Assembly: GCF_012927125.1 (NCBI RefSeq)
Contig: NZ_JABBFZ010000007.1
Span: forward strand, 124,001-188,000
Direction of reading: 5' to 3'
From: Paraburkholderia antibiotica
Lineage (GTDB): Bacteria; Pseudomonadota; Gammaproteobacteria; Burkholderiales; Burkholderiaceae
DNA: 64,000 bases
Below, piece by piece: positions 1 through 7,842 of the stretch. The first letter of the stretch is position 1. The number at the start of each line of letters is the position of its first letter. A program made the position numbers and the translations under genes. The notes under the pieces were generated by a model, which ran no database searches, was not told where the DNA came from, and worked only from the letters and a program-made list of their open reading frames with translations.

Positions 1-617
1 ATCGTGTAGTTGTCGGTATTGGTGCCCGCGGTCGCGTCGGTGATCGTTGCGCCGGTCGTGGTCAGCGACCCGGTGTTGGTGTTACTGGCCTGCACGGTCG
101 GCGCGCCGAGCATGATGGCGTCCTGCGCGTTCAGGTTCAGGCCCGCGGTGATCGTGGTGGTCGCCTGCGGCGCGATGTTCGCGGTCGGCACCTGCAGCGG
201 CACGGTCTGCGCGGTGTTGATGATGCCCGAGCTGTTGGCCGCGTAGCCCATCAGGTCGAGGCCCTGTGCGTTGGTGATGTAGCCGTTCTTGTCGAGCTGG
301 AACACGCCGTTGCGCGAATAGGTCAGCGTGCCGTTGTTCGACATCTGGAAGAAGCCGTTGCCGTTGATCGCCACGTTCAACGCCTGGTTGGTCGTCGTGA
401 TCGTGCCTTGCGAGAACTGCTGCTGCACTTCGGACAGCTGCGTGCCGATGCCGATCTGCTGGCTCACGGCGGTCGCGATCGAATTCGCGTACATGTCGGC
501 GAATTCGGCGGTGCCGCTCTTGAAGCCGACCGTGTTGGCGTTGGCGATGTTGTTGCCGATCACGTCGAGATCGCTCGACGACGCCGACAGCCCGCTCAAA
601 CCTTGTTGGTAACCCAT
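1..617 (-). CDS. flgE: Flagellar hook protein FlgE (N-terminal part, runs off the window)
   Basis: FlgE is the subunit of the flagellar hook, the universal joint between rod and filament, exported by the flagellar type III apparatus. The 205 visible residues start MGYQQGLSGLSASS and contain the rod/hook signature NIANANTVGFKSG near residue 25, followed by the QFSQGTITTTNQALNVAING region typical of hook and rod proteins. The C-terminal half lies beyond the left edge. The start ATG at 615-617 matches the canonical FlgE N-terminus. It follows flgD on the same strand after a short gap, as the fourth visible gene of flgBCDE. Identification is secure; only the end is missing. Confidence 0.95.
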   Translation of the reverse strand, partial: MGYQQGLSGLSASSSDLDVIGNNIANANTVGFKSGTAEFADMYANSIATAVSQQIGIGTQLSEVQQQFSQGTITTTNQALNVAINGNGFFQMSNNGTLTYSRNGVFQLDKNGYITNAQGLDLMGYAANSSGIINTAQTVPLQVPTANIAPQATTTITAGLNLNAQDAIMLGAPTVQASNTNTGSLTTTGATITDATAGTNTDNYT

Positions 618-669
618 GACTGACTCCGTATCTGCTAAGTCGTAACTTGATTGATCTGGCCGCTGCCGC

Positions 670-1389
670 TCAGAGGATCGCGGCGACGCTCGTCAGGCCG
701 ACCGTCGAGCCGTTCGACAGCACGAGGCCCGGCGTGCCGCTGCTCTGCTGCACGACGCTTTCGACGGTCGCGCCGGTGAGCGTGGTGGCGGTTGCCTGCT
801 GGCCATTGATCGTGCCGGTCGCGGTGATCGTGTAGGTGCCGTCGGCGAGCGTGTTGCCCGCCGAGTCGGTCGGCGTCCAGCCCACCGGGACCGTGCCGGC
901 CGACTGCTTGCCGAGATCGATCGTGTTGACGATCGAGCCGGCCGAATTCTTCACGACGACCTGCAGATCGCTGACGTCGTTCGCGAGCGTGACACCGAAC
1001 TCGCTCGCCTTGCCGCTCGCCACTGTGATCGAGCTTCCCGGCGCAAGCACGGTCGAGCCGATCAGCAGCGCGGCCTGTGACTGCTGGCCGGCCGCCAGTT
1101 GCGACGACAGCGACGATAGCGACGTGTTGAGCTGGCCGATGCCCTGCACCGTGCTGATCTGCGCGAGCTGCGAGGTCATCTGCGAGCTGTCCATCGGATT
1201 GGTCGGGTCCTGGTTCTTCAACTGCGCGACGAGCAGTTGCAGGAAGGTGTTCTGCAGATCGGTGGCCGACGTCCCCGAGCTGCTCGTCGAGCTGGTCGAA
1301 CTCGAACTGCTGCTCGCGCCGTTCATCGTGTCGAGCAGCGTCTGCGAGACGGTCGTGCCGCTGCTGCCGATGGTGGTGTTGGTGGTCAA
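670..1389 (-). CDS. flgD: Flagellar hook-capping protein FlgD
   Basis: FlgD is the scaffold that caps the growing hook and is needed for FlgE polymerisation. The 239-residue product has a Ser/Thr-rich N-terminus, then the family hallmark around residues 45-75 (FLQLLVAQLKNQDPTNPMD) and a C-terminal beta domain. The start is a TTG (1387-1389) preceded by a good GAGGAG ribosome binding site about 7 bases away; no better ATG lies in frame. It sits 11 bases after flgC and just before flgE. Length is normal for the family. Confidence 0.95.
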   Translation of the reverse strand: MTTNTTIGSSGTTVSQTLLDTMNGASSSSSSTSSTSSSGTSATDLQNTFLQLLVAQLKNQDPTNPMDSSQMTSQLAQISTVQGIGQLNTSLSSLSSQLAAGQQSQAALLIGSTVLAPGSSITVASGKASEFGVTLANDVSDLQVVVKNSAGSIVNTIDLGKQSAGTVPVGWTPTDSAGNTLADGTYTITATGTINGQQATATTLTGATVESVVQQSSGTPGLVLSNGSTVGLTSVAAIL

Positions 1390-1400
1390 GACGGGTCTCC

Positions 1401-1826
1401 TCAGGTTCCGATCGTGAGCGTTTTCAGCATCAGGGTTTTGGCGGTGTTCAGCGTTTCGACGTTGGCCTGATACGAGCGCGAAGCCGAAATCATGTTGACC
1501 ATTTCCTGCACCGGATCGACGTTGGGCAAGGTCACGTAGCCATTCGCGTCGGCGGCCGGATTGCCGGGCTCGTACGCGGTTTTCATCGGCGACGGATCGT
1601 CGACCACGCCGGTCACCTGCACACCGCCGACCTGCTGGCCTGAGCCCGAGCGCGCGCCGCCGAGCGGGCTCACCGCGAACACGACCTGCTTGGCCTTGTA
1701 CGGCTGGCCGTCCGGGCCGGTCGTGCTGTCCGCGTTGGCGAGGTTCGACGCCGTCACGTTGAGCCGCTGCGACTGCGCCGACATCGCGGAGCCCGCAACA
1801 CCAAAAATATTCATCAGGGATGGCAT
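1401..1826 (-). CDS. flgC: Flagellar proximal rod protein FlgC
   Basis: FlgC forms part of the proximal rod crossing the periplasm. The 141-residue product starts [19 protein letters not shown] and carries the rod-protein motif [12 protein letters not shown] near residue 25 and the conserved C-terminal segment ([20 protein letters not shown], ending in [13 protein letters not shown]). Size and both ends match the family. It lies between flgB and flgD, all on the minus strand, so it is expected on the flgBCDE transcript. Confidence 0.96.
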   Translation of the reverse strand: MPSLMNIFGVAGSAMSAQSQRLNVTASNLANADSTTGPDGQPYKAKQVVFAVSPLGGARSGSGQQVGGVQVTGVVDDPSPMKTAYEPGNPAADANGYVTLPNVDPVQEMVNMISASRSYQANVETLNTAKTLMLKTLTIGT

Positions 1827-1917
1827 GTTTCCTGACCTCTCCTGCCGGTTCGCACCGGCTTCTCGTTAAGTCCCGTAGCGCTTCTGTACGTGTTCGTGCC
1901 GGCGTGCGATGACGGGC

Positions 1918-2415
1918 TCAGGAGCCCGACGTGATCGCCGCGAGCATCGTCTTGATCTGATTCGACACGGCCGTCATGCCCGATTCGAAATGCAGCGTGT
2001 TGTCGGCGAACTGCACGCGCTCGGTATCGACGTCGACGGTGTTGCCGTCGAGCGAGGGCTGCGACGGAATCCGGTATTGCAGGTTGCCGTAGTCGTCCGG
2101 GCTGCCGCCCGTCGCCGTTAGCGTGGCCTTGCCGCTCATGTGGCCGGGCTCGGTCGCGCTCATCGACATGCCGCTCGTCACGCCGGCCGGCTGCGTCATC
2201 GCCAGCGTCGAAGTGTTCGACGCGCCTTGGGCCGCCGTGCTGCCGCCGCTCTTCTTCAACGCGCCGGCGAGCGACGATGCGAAATCGACGTCGCGGGCCT
2301 TGTAGCCGGGCGTGTCGGCATTGGCGATATTCGACGACAGCAGTTCCTGCCGGTATGCGCGCACATCCATCGCCTGCCTGCCGAACGCGAATTCGGCGTC
2401 GAGTTTGTCCAGCAT
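1918..2415 (-). CDS. flgB: Flagellar proximal rod protein FlgB
   Basis: FlgB is a proximal rod subunit, the first gene of the flgBCDE operon. The product is 165 residues from the ATG at 2413-2415 (MLDKLDAEFAFGRQAM), chosen because a TCGGGAGA ribosome binding site lies just upstream and the N-terminus matches the family; an upstream in-frame ATG at 2466 would add a non-conserved arginine-rich extension. The motif SSNIANADTPGYKARDVDF is the rod-protein signature. A Gly/Ser/Thr-rich middle segment is longer than in enterobacterial FlgB. It is divergent from flgA across a 218-base intergenic region. Confidence 0.95.
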   Translation of the reverse strand: MLDKLDAEFAFGRQAMDVRAYRQELLSSNIANADTPGYKARDVDFASSLAGALKKSGGSTAAQGASNTSTLAMTQPAGVTSGMSMSATEPGHMSGKATLTATGGSPDDYGNLQYRIPSQPSLDGNTVDVDTERVQFADNTLHFESGMTAVSNQIKTMLAAITSGS

Positions 2416-2499
2416 AGAAATCTCCCGAGAACGTTCCCGAGGCCTTTCGATGCCTGCGTCACGCACGGTGCGCGGCGAGTGGAAAGGCCTTTTTGCATG

Positions 2500-2560
2500 A
2501 GATGCATCTTATGGGCGGGGTGCAAGCGGCAATCGGACGAATAACCGGGAAAGGGGGCTT
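2500..2560 (-). promoter_or_regulatory. Putative class II flagellar promoter of flgB
   Basis: Read on the minus strand this stretch has TTATTCGTC-C-GATTG-CCGCTTGC followed 9 bases later by ATAAGAT, and a C-rich CCCCCTTTCCC block just upstream. The same order and spacing, with one inserted base, is found before flhB and in part before flhF. I infer an FlhDC-dependent promoter; this is the loosest of the three copies. Confidence 0.45.
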
Positions 2561-2633
2561 CTATTCGACGTTTGCGCGCGAGGGTCGCTCTCTAGAATGC
2601 AAGGCGTACCGATGCATTCGATGGAGAACCGTG

Positions 2634-4145
2634 ATGAGCAGCCAGTCCACTTCCGCCTTGCCGCAGCGTGCGCAGCGCACGACGGTGCGTCGCGTGGGTG
2701 GAGGCCGGTTCGCGCGTCGGGCACTGCGTGGCTTCATGCGTGGTTGTGCGCGTTGTTTGACGCGGCTTATCGTCAACGTCGCGGTGTGGGTCGCGGGCGG
2801 CATCGTGCTACTGCCGACCACGAGCCAGGCGCAGGACGCGGGCGGCCCGATCGTGATCGCGGGACCCGGTGAGAAGAATCCCGCCGCGCTGAACGACCTC
2901 GTGCAGAAGATCCAGACGCCGGCGCAGCGCAGCGCGTCGGCGGCATCGCTTGCCGCGGCGACCGCGCAATCGCTGGGTCGCGCGCCGGCCCAGCGCGAGA
3001 ACGATCCGTTCGCGCGCGCCGCGAACGCGACCGACGCGATCGTCATTCCGGGCAGCGGCGAAACCGCGCCCGCCGCGCCGACGATGATCCGCACCAACTT
3101 CAAACCGGACGCCAACGGCGTCGTGACGATTCCGCCGCCGGCCAACGCAGGGGCAGCAGGCGTGGCGCGCGTCAACGTCGAAACGGGCGCGCGCGCGGTG
3201 GTGCCGGTGATCGTGACACCCTCCTCCGGTCGCGCCAGCGATGCCGACGCCCGCGCGGTCGCCGCGAATGCGCCGCAAGGCGCCGGCTTCGACAGCCTCG
3301 CGTCGCGCGGCGAGCCGCCGGAACTCGGCGCGAACGGCAAACCGATCGCGACGGCGGGCGCGCAACCGCGCGCGGTGACGAGCACGGTGACAAGCGCGAG
3401 AATTCCGCCCGCGATGCTGCGCGCGGCCGCACCAGGCGTTGCACCGAAAAATCCGCCGACGGGCGCTGCGGTCGCCACAGCCGCTGCCGCCACCGTCGGC
3501 GCCACGCCCGCGCCGCTGCCCGGTCAGCAGGACCCCGAAGCAATTCACGCGGCAGCCCTCGCCTTCCTGCAGCAACAGGCGATCGGCCTGCCCGGCAAGG
3601 TCGACATCACCGTCGCGCCCGCGTTTCCGCGCGGCCTCGCCGCATGCTCGGCGCTCGCGCCGTTCATGCCGACCGGCGCGCGCCTGTGGGGCCGCTCGAC
3701 GGTCGGCGTGCGCTGTGCGGGCGAGCATCCGTGGACCATCTATCTGCAGGCGCGCATCGCGCTGCACGCCACCTACTACCTCGCCGCCCGCGCGATGGCG
3801 CCCGGCGAGGTACTCACCGCCGCCGACCTCGTCGCACGCGACGGCGACCTGAGCGGTCTGCCGCAGGCGATCGTCACCGATCCGTCGCAGGCGGTCGGCT
3901 CGGTATCGCTGGTGCGGATCGCGGGCGGCATGCCGCTGCGTCGCGACATGCTGAGGAGTGCGTCGGCGGTGGCGATCGGCCAGACCGTGCGGGTCGTCGC
4001 GGCCGGCGACGGTTTCTCGATTTCGTCCGAAGGCAGCGCGATGAACAACGCATCGCCCGGACAGCAGGTGCGGGTGAAAACCGCGAACGGGCAGATCATC
4101 TCCGGCATCGTCAAGGACGGCGGCACGGTGGAAATCCAGATGTGA
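2634..4145 (+). CDS. flgA: Flagellar P-ring assembly chaperone FlgA, long form
   Basis: FlgA is the periplasmic chaperone for P-ring assembly. The 503-residue product is about twice the usual length. After an arginine-rich N-region there is a signal peptide core (about residues 40-60, ending in TTSQAQ), then a long Ala/Pro/Thr-rich low-complexity segment to about residue 300, and a C-terminal SAF/FlgA domain (APGEVLTAADLVARDGDL, then SPGQQVRVKTANGQIISGIV and a VEIQM end). The ATG at 2634 has GGAGAA 7 bases upstream; the open frame extends to 2493 but without a binding site. It is divergent from flgB and is followed by flgM and flgN. Confidence 0.88.
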   Translation: MSSQSTSALPQRAQRTTVRRVGGGRFARRALRGFMRGCARCLTRLIVNVAVWVAGGIVLLPTTSQAQDAGGPIVIAGPGEKNPAALNDLVQKIQTPAQRSASAASLAAATAQSLGRAPAQRENDPFARAANATDAIVIPGSGETAPAAPTMIRTNFKPDANGVVTIPPPANAGAAGVARVNVETGARAVVPVIVTPSSGRASDADARAVAANAPQGAGFDSLASRGEPPELGANGKPIATAGAQPRAVTSTVTSARIPPAMLRAAAPGVAPKNPPTGAAVATAAAATVGATPAPLPGQQDPEAIHAAALAFLQQQAIGLPGKVDITVAPAFPRGLAACSALAPFMPTGARLWGRSTVGVRCAGEHPWTIYLQARIALHATYYLAARAMAPGEVLTAADLVARDGDLSGLPQAIVTDPSQAVGSVSLVRIAGGMPLRRDMLRSASAVAIGQTVRVVAAGDGFSISSEGSAMNNASPGQQVRVKTANGQIISGIVKDGGTVEIQM

Positions 4146-4317
4146 ACGGGGTGGCGGCAAGCCGGCCCGCGGGCGCCCGGGTTTGCTCCGTGGCAACGCG
4201 GGCTGGGCACGCGGCGCTGGCCGAGTCGGCGGCGAACACGGCCGTTGATGCAGCGCTGGCGGTATTGAAGGGGGCGGATGGCCAGGCAAAGCCGGGCCAG
4301 GCATCGAGCGATTGCGC

Positions 4318-4345
4318 TAAAGTTTTGATCAACGCTTGCCGTTAT
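4318..4345 (+). promoter_or_regulatory. Sigma-28 (FliA) promoter of flgM
   Basis: TAAAGTTT at 4318-4325 is a perfect FliA -35 element. GCCGTTAT at 4338-4345, 12 bases later, matches six of eight positions of the -10 consensus GCCGATAA. It lies about 30 bases before flgM, giving the classical late transcription of the anti-sigma factor. Confidence 0.7.
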
Positions 4346-4373
4346 CAGAATCAAATCGTTCAGGAAGCCAATC

Positions 4374-4730
4374 GTGAAAGTCGATTCCACCACCTCTTCG
4401 AATCTGCCGACGTTGAAAGACGCCCTGTCCCGTTCGCAGCAAAGCGGCGACGCCGCGCCGGCAGCCAGCGCCACGCAAGGCGCGAGCACGGCCACGTCGG
4501 CCGCGAGCACCGCGTCGGGCGACGCGAGCGTGAGCCTGTCGGGCCTGTCGCAGCATCTGCGCAGCCTTGCCGCATCCGGTTCGGCCGACATCGACACGGC
4601 GCACGTCGAGTCGATCAAACAGGCGATCAAGGACGGCACGTTGCAGATCGACTCCGGCAAGATCGCCGACGGCGTGCTGCAGACGGCACGCGACCTGTTG
4701 CAGAACAAATCCTCGTCGAACGGCAACTGA
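4374..4730 (+). CDS. flgM: Anti-sigma-28 factor FlgM
   Basis: FlgM binds and inhibits FliA until the hook-basal body is complete and is then exported. The 118-residue product starts MKVDSTTSSNLPTLKDAL, is Ala/Ser-rich and probably disordered in the first half, and has the conserved C-terminal sigma-binding part (HVESIKQAIKDGTLQID, then IADGVLQTARDLL). The start is a GTG with AGGAAG upstream. It has its own sigma-28 promoter within the flgA-flgM interval and precedes flgN, the standard order. Confidence 0.92.
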   Translation: MKVDSTTSSNLPTLKDALSRSQQSGDAAPAASATQGASTATSAASTASGDASVSLSGLSQHLRSLAASGSADIDTAHVESIKQAIKDGTLQIDSGKIADGVLQTARDLLQNKSSSNGN

Positions 4731-4818
4731 GCGGCGCTTCGCCGCGCGGTGACTGGCCGGGCGACGTCCGACCAACCCGGCTCGCGTGTACATCGCGAGC
4801 CGCCGCGCGTAGCGAGTT

Positions 4819-5271
4819 GTGGACATGAAAGACGCTCTGGTTGCCACCCTGATCGAAGAATATTCGACCGTCGAGGCGTTCGCCTCGATCCTCACCCTCG
4901 AAACCAGGGCGCTGACGGCGGTATCGCCGCTCGAGCAGTTGCCTGCGATCGTCGAGAAGAAGACCGAGCTGATCGGCGTACTCGCGAGGCTCGAAGCCGC
5001 GCGCGACGCGCAACTGGCCGAACTGGGCTTTCCGGGCGGCTGGTCCGGCATGGAGCTCGCGGCGAACACCGACACGCGCGTCGCGACGCAATGGAAGCTG
5101 CTGCAAAAAGCGGCCGAGCGCGCGCGCCGCGCGAACACCAACAATGGCGAGTTGATCCGTGTGCGCATGGACTACAACCAGCGCGCGCTTAAAGCGCTGC
5201 AGGTCAATGTGCCGCGCAAGACCAACCTGTACGGGCCCGATGGGCGCATCCCGGCGCAATCGGGACTTTGA
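4819..5271 (+). CDS. flgN: Flagellar chaperone FlgN
   Basis: FlgN is the cytosolic export chaperone for the hook-filament junction proteins FlgK and FlgL. The 150-residue product is predicted largely helical and contains typical FlgN stretches (LIEEYSTVEAFASILTLE near the start, LPAIVEKKTELIGVLARLE near residue 45) and the C-terminal NGELIRVRMDYNQRALKAL followed by LYGPDGR. Start is either the GTG at 4819 or the ATG two codons later; neither has a clear binding site. A strong terminator follows. Confidence 0.9.
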   Translation: MDMKDALVATLIEEYSTVEAFASILTLETRALTAVSPLEQLPAIVEKKTELIGVLARLEAARDAQLAELGFPGGWSGMELAANTDTRVATQWKLLQKAAERARRANTNNGELIRVRMDYNQRALKALQVNVPRKTNLYGPDGRIPAQSGL

Positions 5272-5333
5272 GCGAAGCGTTTTTTGCCCGGCTGCAACCG
5301 CAACTAACGCAGTAGCCGCAACAGGATTGATGG

Positions 5334-5364
5334 AAAGGCCCGTTATCGACGGGCCTTTTTTCTT
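5334..5364 (+). terminator. Intrinsic terminator after flgMN
   Basis: Nine-base stem AAAGGCCCG / CGGGCCTTT with a 7-base loop, followed by a T-run. It ends the flgA/flgMN transcript before hicAB. Confidence 0.9.
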
Positions 5365-5543
5365 TTTGGTCGCCGGCTTTTCACCTCCGTTTTTGACTGC
5401 CCACCCTCTTCCTTCCAGCCTGCGTTAGCCATCCGGCTAGCTAGCGCAGAGCTATCTCCTCACGTTGAAATAACGACTTCACCGAGCTTTCGCCGCTGCC
5501 TCGATTTCGACGTTGCAGCACGCCGACAGGCGAATCTCGCCTC

Positions 5544-5578
5544 TGGAAATGTTGTGTAGTCGTGTGTATGATGGAGGG
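5544..5578 (+). promoter_or_regulatory. Putative promoter and ribosome binding site of hicAB
   Basis: TGGAAA (5544-5549), a 17-base spacer and TATGAT (5567-5572) resemble a sigma-70 promoter, followed at once by GGAGGG 8 bases before the hicA ATG. A short inverted repeat AGGCGA-ATC-TCGCCT lies just upstream and is a possible HicB operator. Confidence 0.4.
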
Positions 5579-5586
5579 TAAGATGT

Positions 5587-5769
5587 ATGAACAGCGCAGC
5601 AGTCGTCAAATTGATTCAAGCCAATGGCTGGCAGCTCGTGCGAATTTCGGGCAGCCACCATCATTTCCGGCACGCGGAAAGACGTGGTCTCGTGACCGTC
5701 CCGCACCCGAAAAAGGATTTGCCGGCCGGCACCGTGAACAGCATTCTGAAACAGGCGGGGCTCAAATGA
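5587..5769 (+). CDS. hicA: HicA mRNA interferase toxin
   Basis: HicA is a small double-stranded-RNA-binding-fold ribonuclease that cleaves mRNA when not bound by HicB. The 60-residue product has every family landmark: VVKLIQANGWQLVRISGSHHHF with the catalytic histidine cluster near residue 24, LVTVPHPKKDLPAGTV, and the C-terminal SILKQAGLK. The stop overlaps the hicB start (ATGA at 5766-5769), the usual translational coupling. It sits between flagellar operons, an insertion not expected of a standard flagellar cluster. Confidence 0.93.
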   Translation: MNSAAVVKLIQANGWQLVRISGSHHHFRHAERRGLVTVPHPKKDLPAGTVNSILKQAGLK

Positions 5770-6176
5770 AGCATCTGATCTTCCCGATCGCCATCGAACC
5801 CGGAGACGGCACCCACGCGTTCGGCGTGGTGGTGCCCGACATCCCGGGTTGCCACTCCGCGGGCGACACACTCGAAGAAGCGTTCGCGAACGCGAAGGAA
5901 GCGATCGAATCGCATCTCGATACTTTGCTGGACGAAGGATTGCCGCTGCCCGAACCGGGCACGCTGCAGGCGCATCGCGACAATCCCGAATTCGCGGGTT
6001 TTGCGTGGGGGTTCGTGACAACGCGCAATATCCCGGCGTTGAAGAAGGCGATCCGCATCAACATCTCGCTGCCCGAAGTTCTGGTTCTGGAGATCGACGC
6101 GTATGCGACCGCGCGCGGTATGTCGCGCTCGGCTTTTCTCGCGCTGGCCGCCGAGCACGAAATGGCGCAGGCGTAA
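5766..6176 (+). CDS. hicB: HicB antitoxin
   Basis: HicB neutralises HicA and autoregulates the operon. The 136-residue product has an N-terminal partially degraded RNase H-like domain (VVVPDIPGCHSAGDTLEEAF and the following NAKEAIESHLDTLLDEG) and a C-terminal ribbon-helix-helix domain from about residue 97 (IRINISLPEVLVLEIDAYA, then GMSRSAFLALAAEH). The ATG overlaps the hicA stop by four bases. It converges on fliA, leaving 36 bases between stops. Two-domain architecture and length are typical for hicAB. Confidence 0.93.
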   Translation: MKHLIFPIAIEPGDGTHAFGVVVPDIPGCHSAGDTLEEAFANAKEAIESHLDTLLDEGLPLPEPGTLQAHRDNPEFAGFAWGFVTTRNIPALKKAIRINISLPEVLVLEIDAYATARGMSRSAFLALAAEHEMAQA

Positions 6177-6212
6177 CGAACGGCGTGCAGCGGGCGGGCC
6201 GCCGCGGCGGCT

Positions 6213-6947
6213 TCAGTTCGCTTCCGCGTTCGCCCAGGCCATTTCACGCAACCGCGTGCGCAGACGCGCCACGGCCTGGCTATGTAGCTGACACACGCGC
6301 GATTCGCTGACCTCCATCACCGCGCCAATCTCGCGCAGGTTCATGCCGCGCTCGTAGTACAGCGACATCAGCAGCTTCTCGCGTTCCGGCAGCCGGTCGA
6401 TCGCCTCGACGAGCGCCGAACGCAGGCTGTCGTCGAGCAACGCCGAGAGCGGATCCGAATGATCGACGCAGTAGCGGTCCAGAAACGGCTCGTCGTCGGC
6501 GGAACGGTCGAAATCTTCGTAGTAGATCAACTGGCTGCCGTGCAGGTCCTGCAGCATCGACTGATATTCGTCGAGCGGCATCTGCAGATGCTCGGCGATC
6601 TCGGCTTCGCTCGCCGAGCGGCCGAGGTTCTGCTCGACCTTGTGCACCGCCGTTTCCACTTCGCGCGAAGTGCGCCGCAAGCTGCGCGGCAGCCAGTCGT
6701 TGCTGCGCAGCTCGTCGAGCATCGCGCCGCGAATCCGCTGGCTCGCATAGGTTTCGAACTGCGCGCCCTGATCTTCCTTGTAGCGGCCGGCGGCATCCAG
6801 CAAACCGATCATGCCGGCCTGAATCAGATCGTCGAGATCGACGCTCGCCGGCATTTTCGCGACCAGCTGCAAGCCGAGTCGACGCACCAGCGGTGCGTAC
6901 TTCGTCAGAACTTCGGCCTGAGAGATCTTTCCCTGAGCGTTGTACAT
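6213..6947 (-). CDS. fliA: RNA polymerase sigma factor FliA (sigma-28)
   Basis: FliA directs RNA polymerase to class III flagellar genes. The product is 244 residues from MYNAQGKISQAEVL; an in-frame upstream extension to 7190 overlaps flhG and is rejected. Region 2 (DDLIQAGMIGLLDAAGRY, then SQRIRGAMLDELRSNDWLPR) and the region 4 helix-turn-helix (MNLREIGAVMEVSESRVCQL) are intact. It lies 25 bases after flhG on the same strand, probably in the flhF-flhG-fliA transcript. FlgM, its antagonist, is encoded about 2 kb away. Confidence 0.96.
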   Translation of the reverse strand: MYNAQGKISQAEVLTKYAPLVRRLGLQLVAKMPASVDLDDLIQAGMIGLLDAAGRYKEDQGAQFETYASQRIRGAMLDELRSNDWLPRSLRRTSREVETAVHKVEQNLGRSASEAEIAEHLQMPLDEYQSMLQDLHGSQLIYYEDFDRSADDEPFLDRYCVDHSDPLSALLDDSLRSALVEAIDRLPEREKLLMSLYYERGMNLREIGAVMEVSESRVCQLHSQAVARLRTRLREMAWANAEAN

Positions 6948-6972
6948 CGTGCTCCCCTTGTCCGCGGCGCCT

Positions 6973-7842
6973 TCAGGCGTGCTGCGCGGACGGTTGGTCG
7001 GCGTGGTGCGCCGCTGTAACTGTCGCAGGCGCCCGCCAGGGCGTTTGCGACGACATCGCTGGCCGCATCGGCCAGTACTGCAATTCGGCGGCGAGGTGGC
7101 GCAAGTCGCGCGCGGCCGGCGTCGACGGAAACGCGTCGACCACGCAGCGCGACAACTCCAGCGCCCGCGCCATGCGCACGTCGGCGGCAATGCAGCCGGC
7201 GTCTTCGAGCGCCACGCTCAGGTAGCGGCTCGCCACGCCGGCCAGATTCGCGAACGCGGCCTGCGCGTCGTGCACGCTTTGCACGTGATTCGCGAGCACG
7301 CGAAACTGCGCGAGCGCATGCGCGTAGTGCAAGCGCTTCATGCACGCATACGCTTCGGTGATTGCCTGGGCCGACACGCGCGTGACGATCATCACGTCGT
7401 GCGCCTGCTTCGCGAGCTCCGACAGGTGGCTCTGCTCGTCGAGTTGCGCGTCGATCAGCACGATGTCGGCGGAACCGCCGAGCAACACGCTGAAGTCGGC
7501 GGCCGTGTGCCCCTCGCGGTTATTGCGCGAGGCGGCCAGTACCGAAAAGCCGAGCGCGTGACGCGCGGCGGCGAAGTCGACCGGAATTTCGCCGCGCATC
7601 GCCGCCGCGAAATTGCCGGCGCCGCGCAAACCGCCGAGCATCACGCTCACCGAGCGCTCGCCCACGCACTCGTCGATCACGAGTACGTCCTTGCCCTGCT
7701 GCGCGAGCGCCGCGGCGAGATTGACGGCCACCGTCGTGCTACCGACGCCCACCGCCGCTCCCGTCACCGCGATCACGCGAGCGCCTTTGCGCGCGAGCAT
7801 CCGCCGCAGTCCTTCCGCCTGATCCGACACGACCTTATCCAA
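6973..7842 (-). CDS. flhG: FlhG/FleN-type MinD-like flagellar number regulator with degenerate Walker A
   Basis: FlhG is a MinD/ParA-family ATPase that works with FlhF to set flagellar number and position. The 289-residue product starts MDKVVSDQAEGLRRML and keeps the DQAxxLR motif (residues 7-13) with which FlhG activates FlhF GTPase. The P-loop reads GAAVGVGSTT (about residues 28-37), so both lysines of the MinD deviant Walker A (KGGVGKT) are replaced, by Ala and Ser. Later elements (VLVIDE, DIVLIDAQ) are present. It overlaps flhF by 8 bases. Identification as FlhG is good; ATP use is doubtful from sequence. Confidence 0.88.
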   Translation of the reverse strand: MDKVVSDQAEGLRRMLARKGARVIAVTGAAVGVGSTTVAVNLAAALAQQGKDVLVIDECVGERSVSVMLGGLRGAGNFAAAMRGEIPVDFAAARHALGFSVLAASRNNREGHTAADFSVLLGGSADIVLIDAQLDEQSHLSELAKQAHDVMIVTRVSAQAITEAYACMKRLHYAHALAQFRVLANHVQSVHDAQAAFANLAGVASRYLSVALEDAGCIAADVRMARALELSRCVVDAFPSTPAARDLRHLAAELQYWPMRPAMSSQTPWRAPATVTAAHHADQPSAQHA

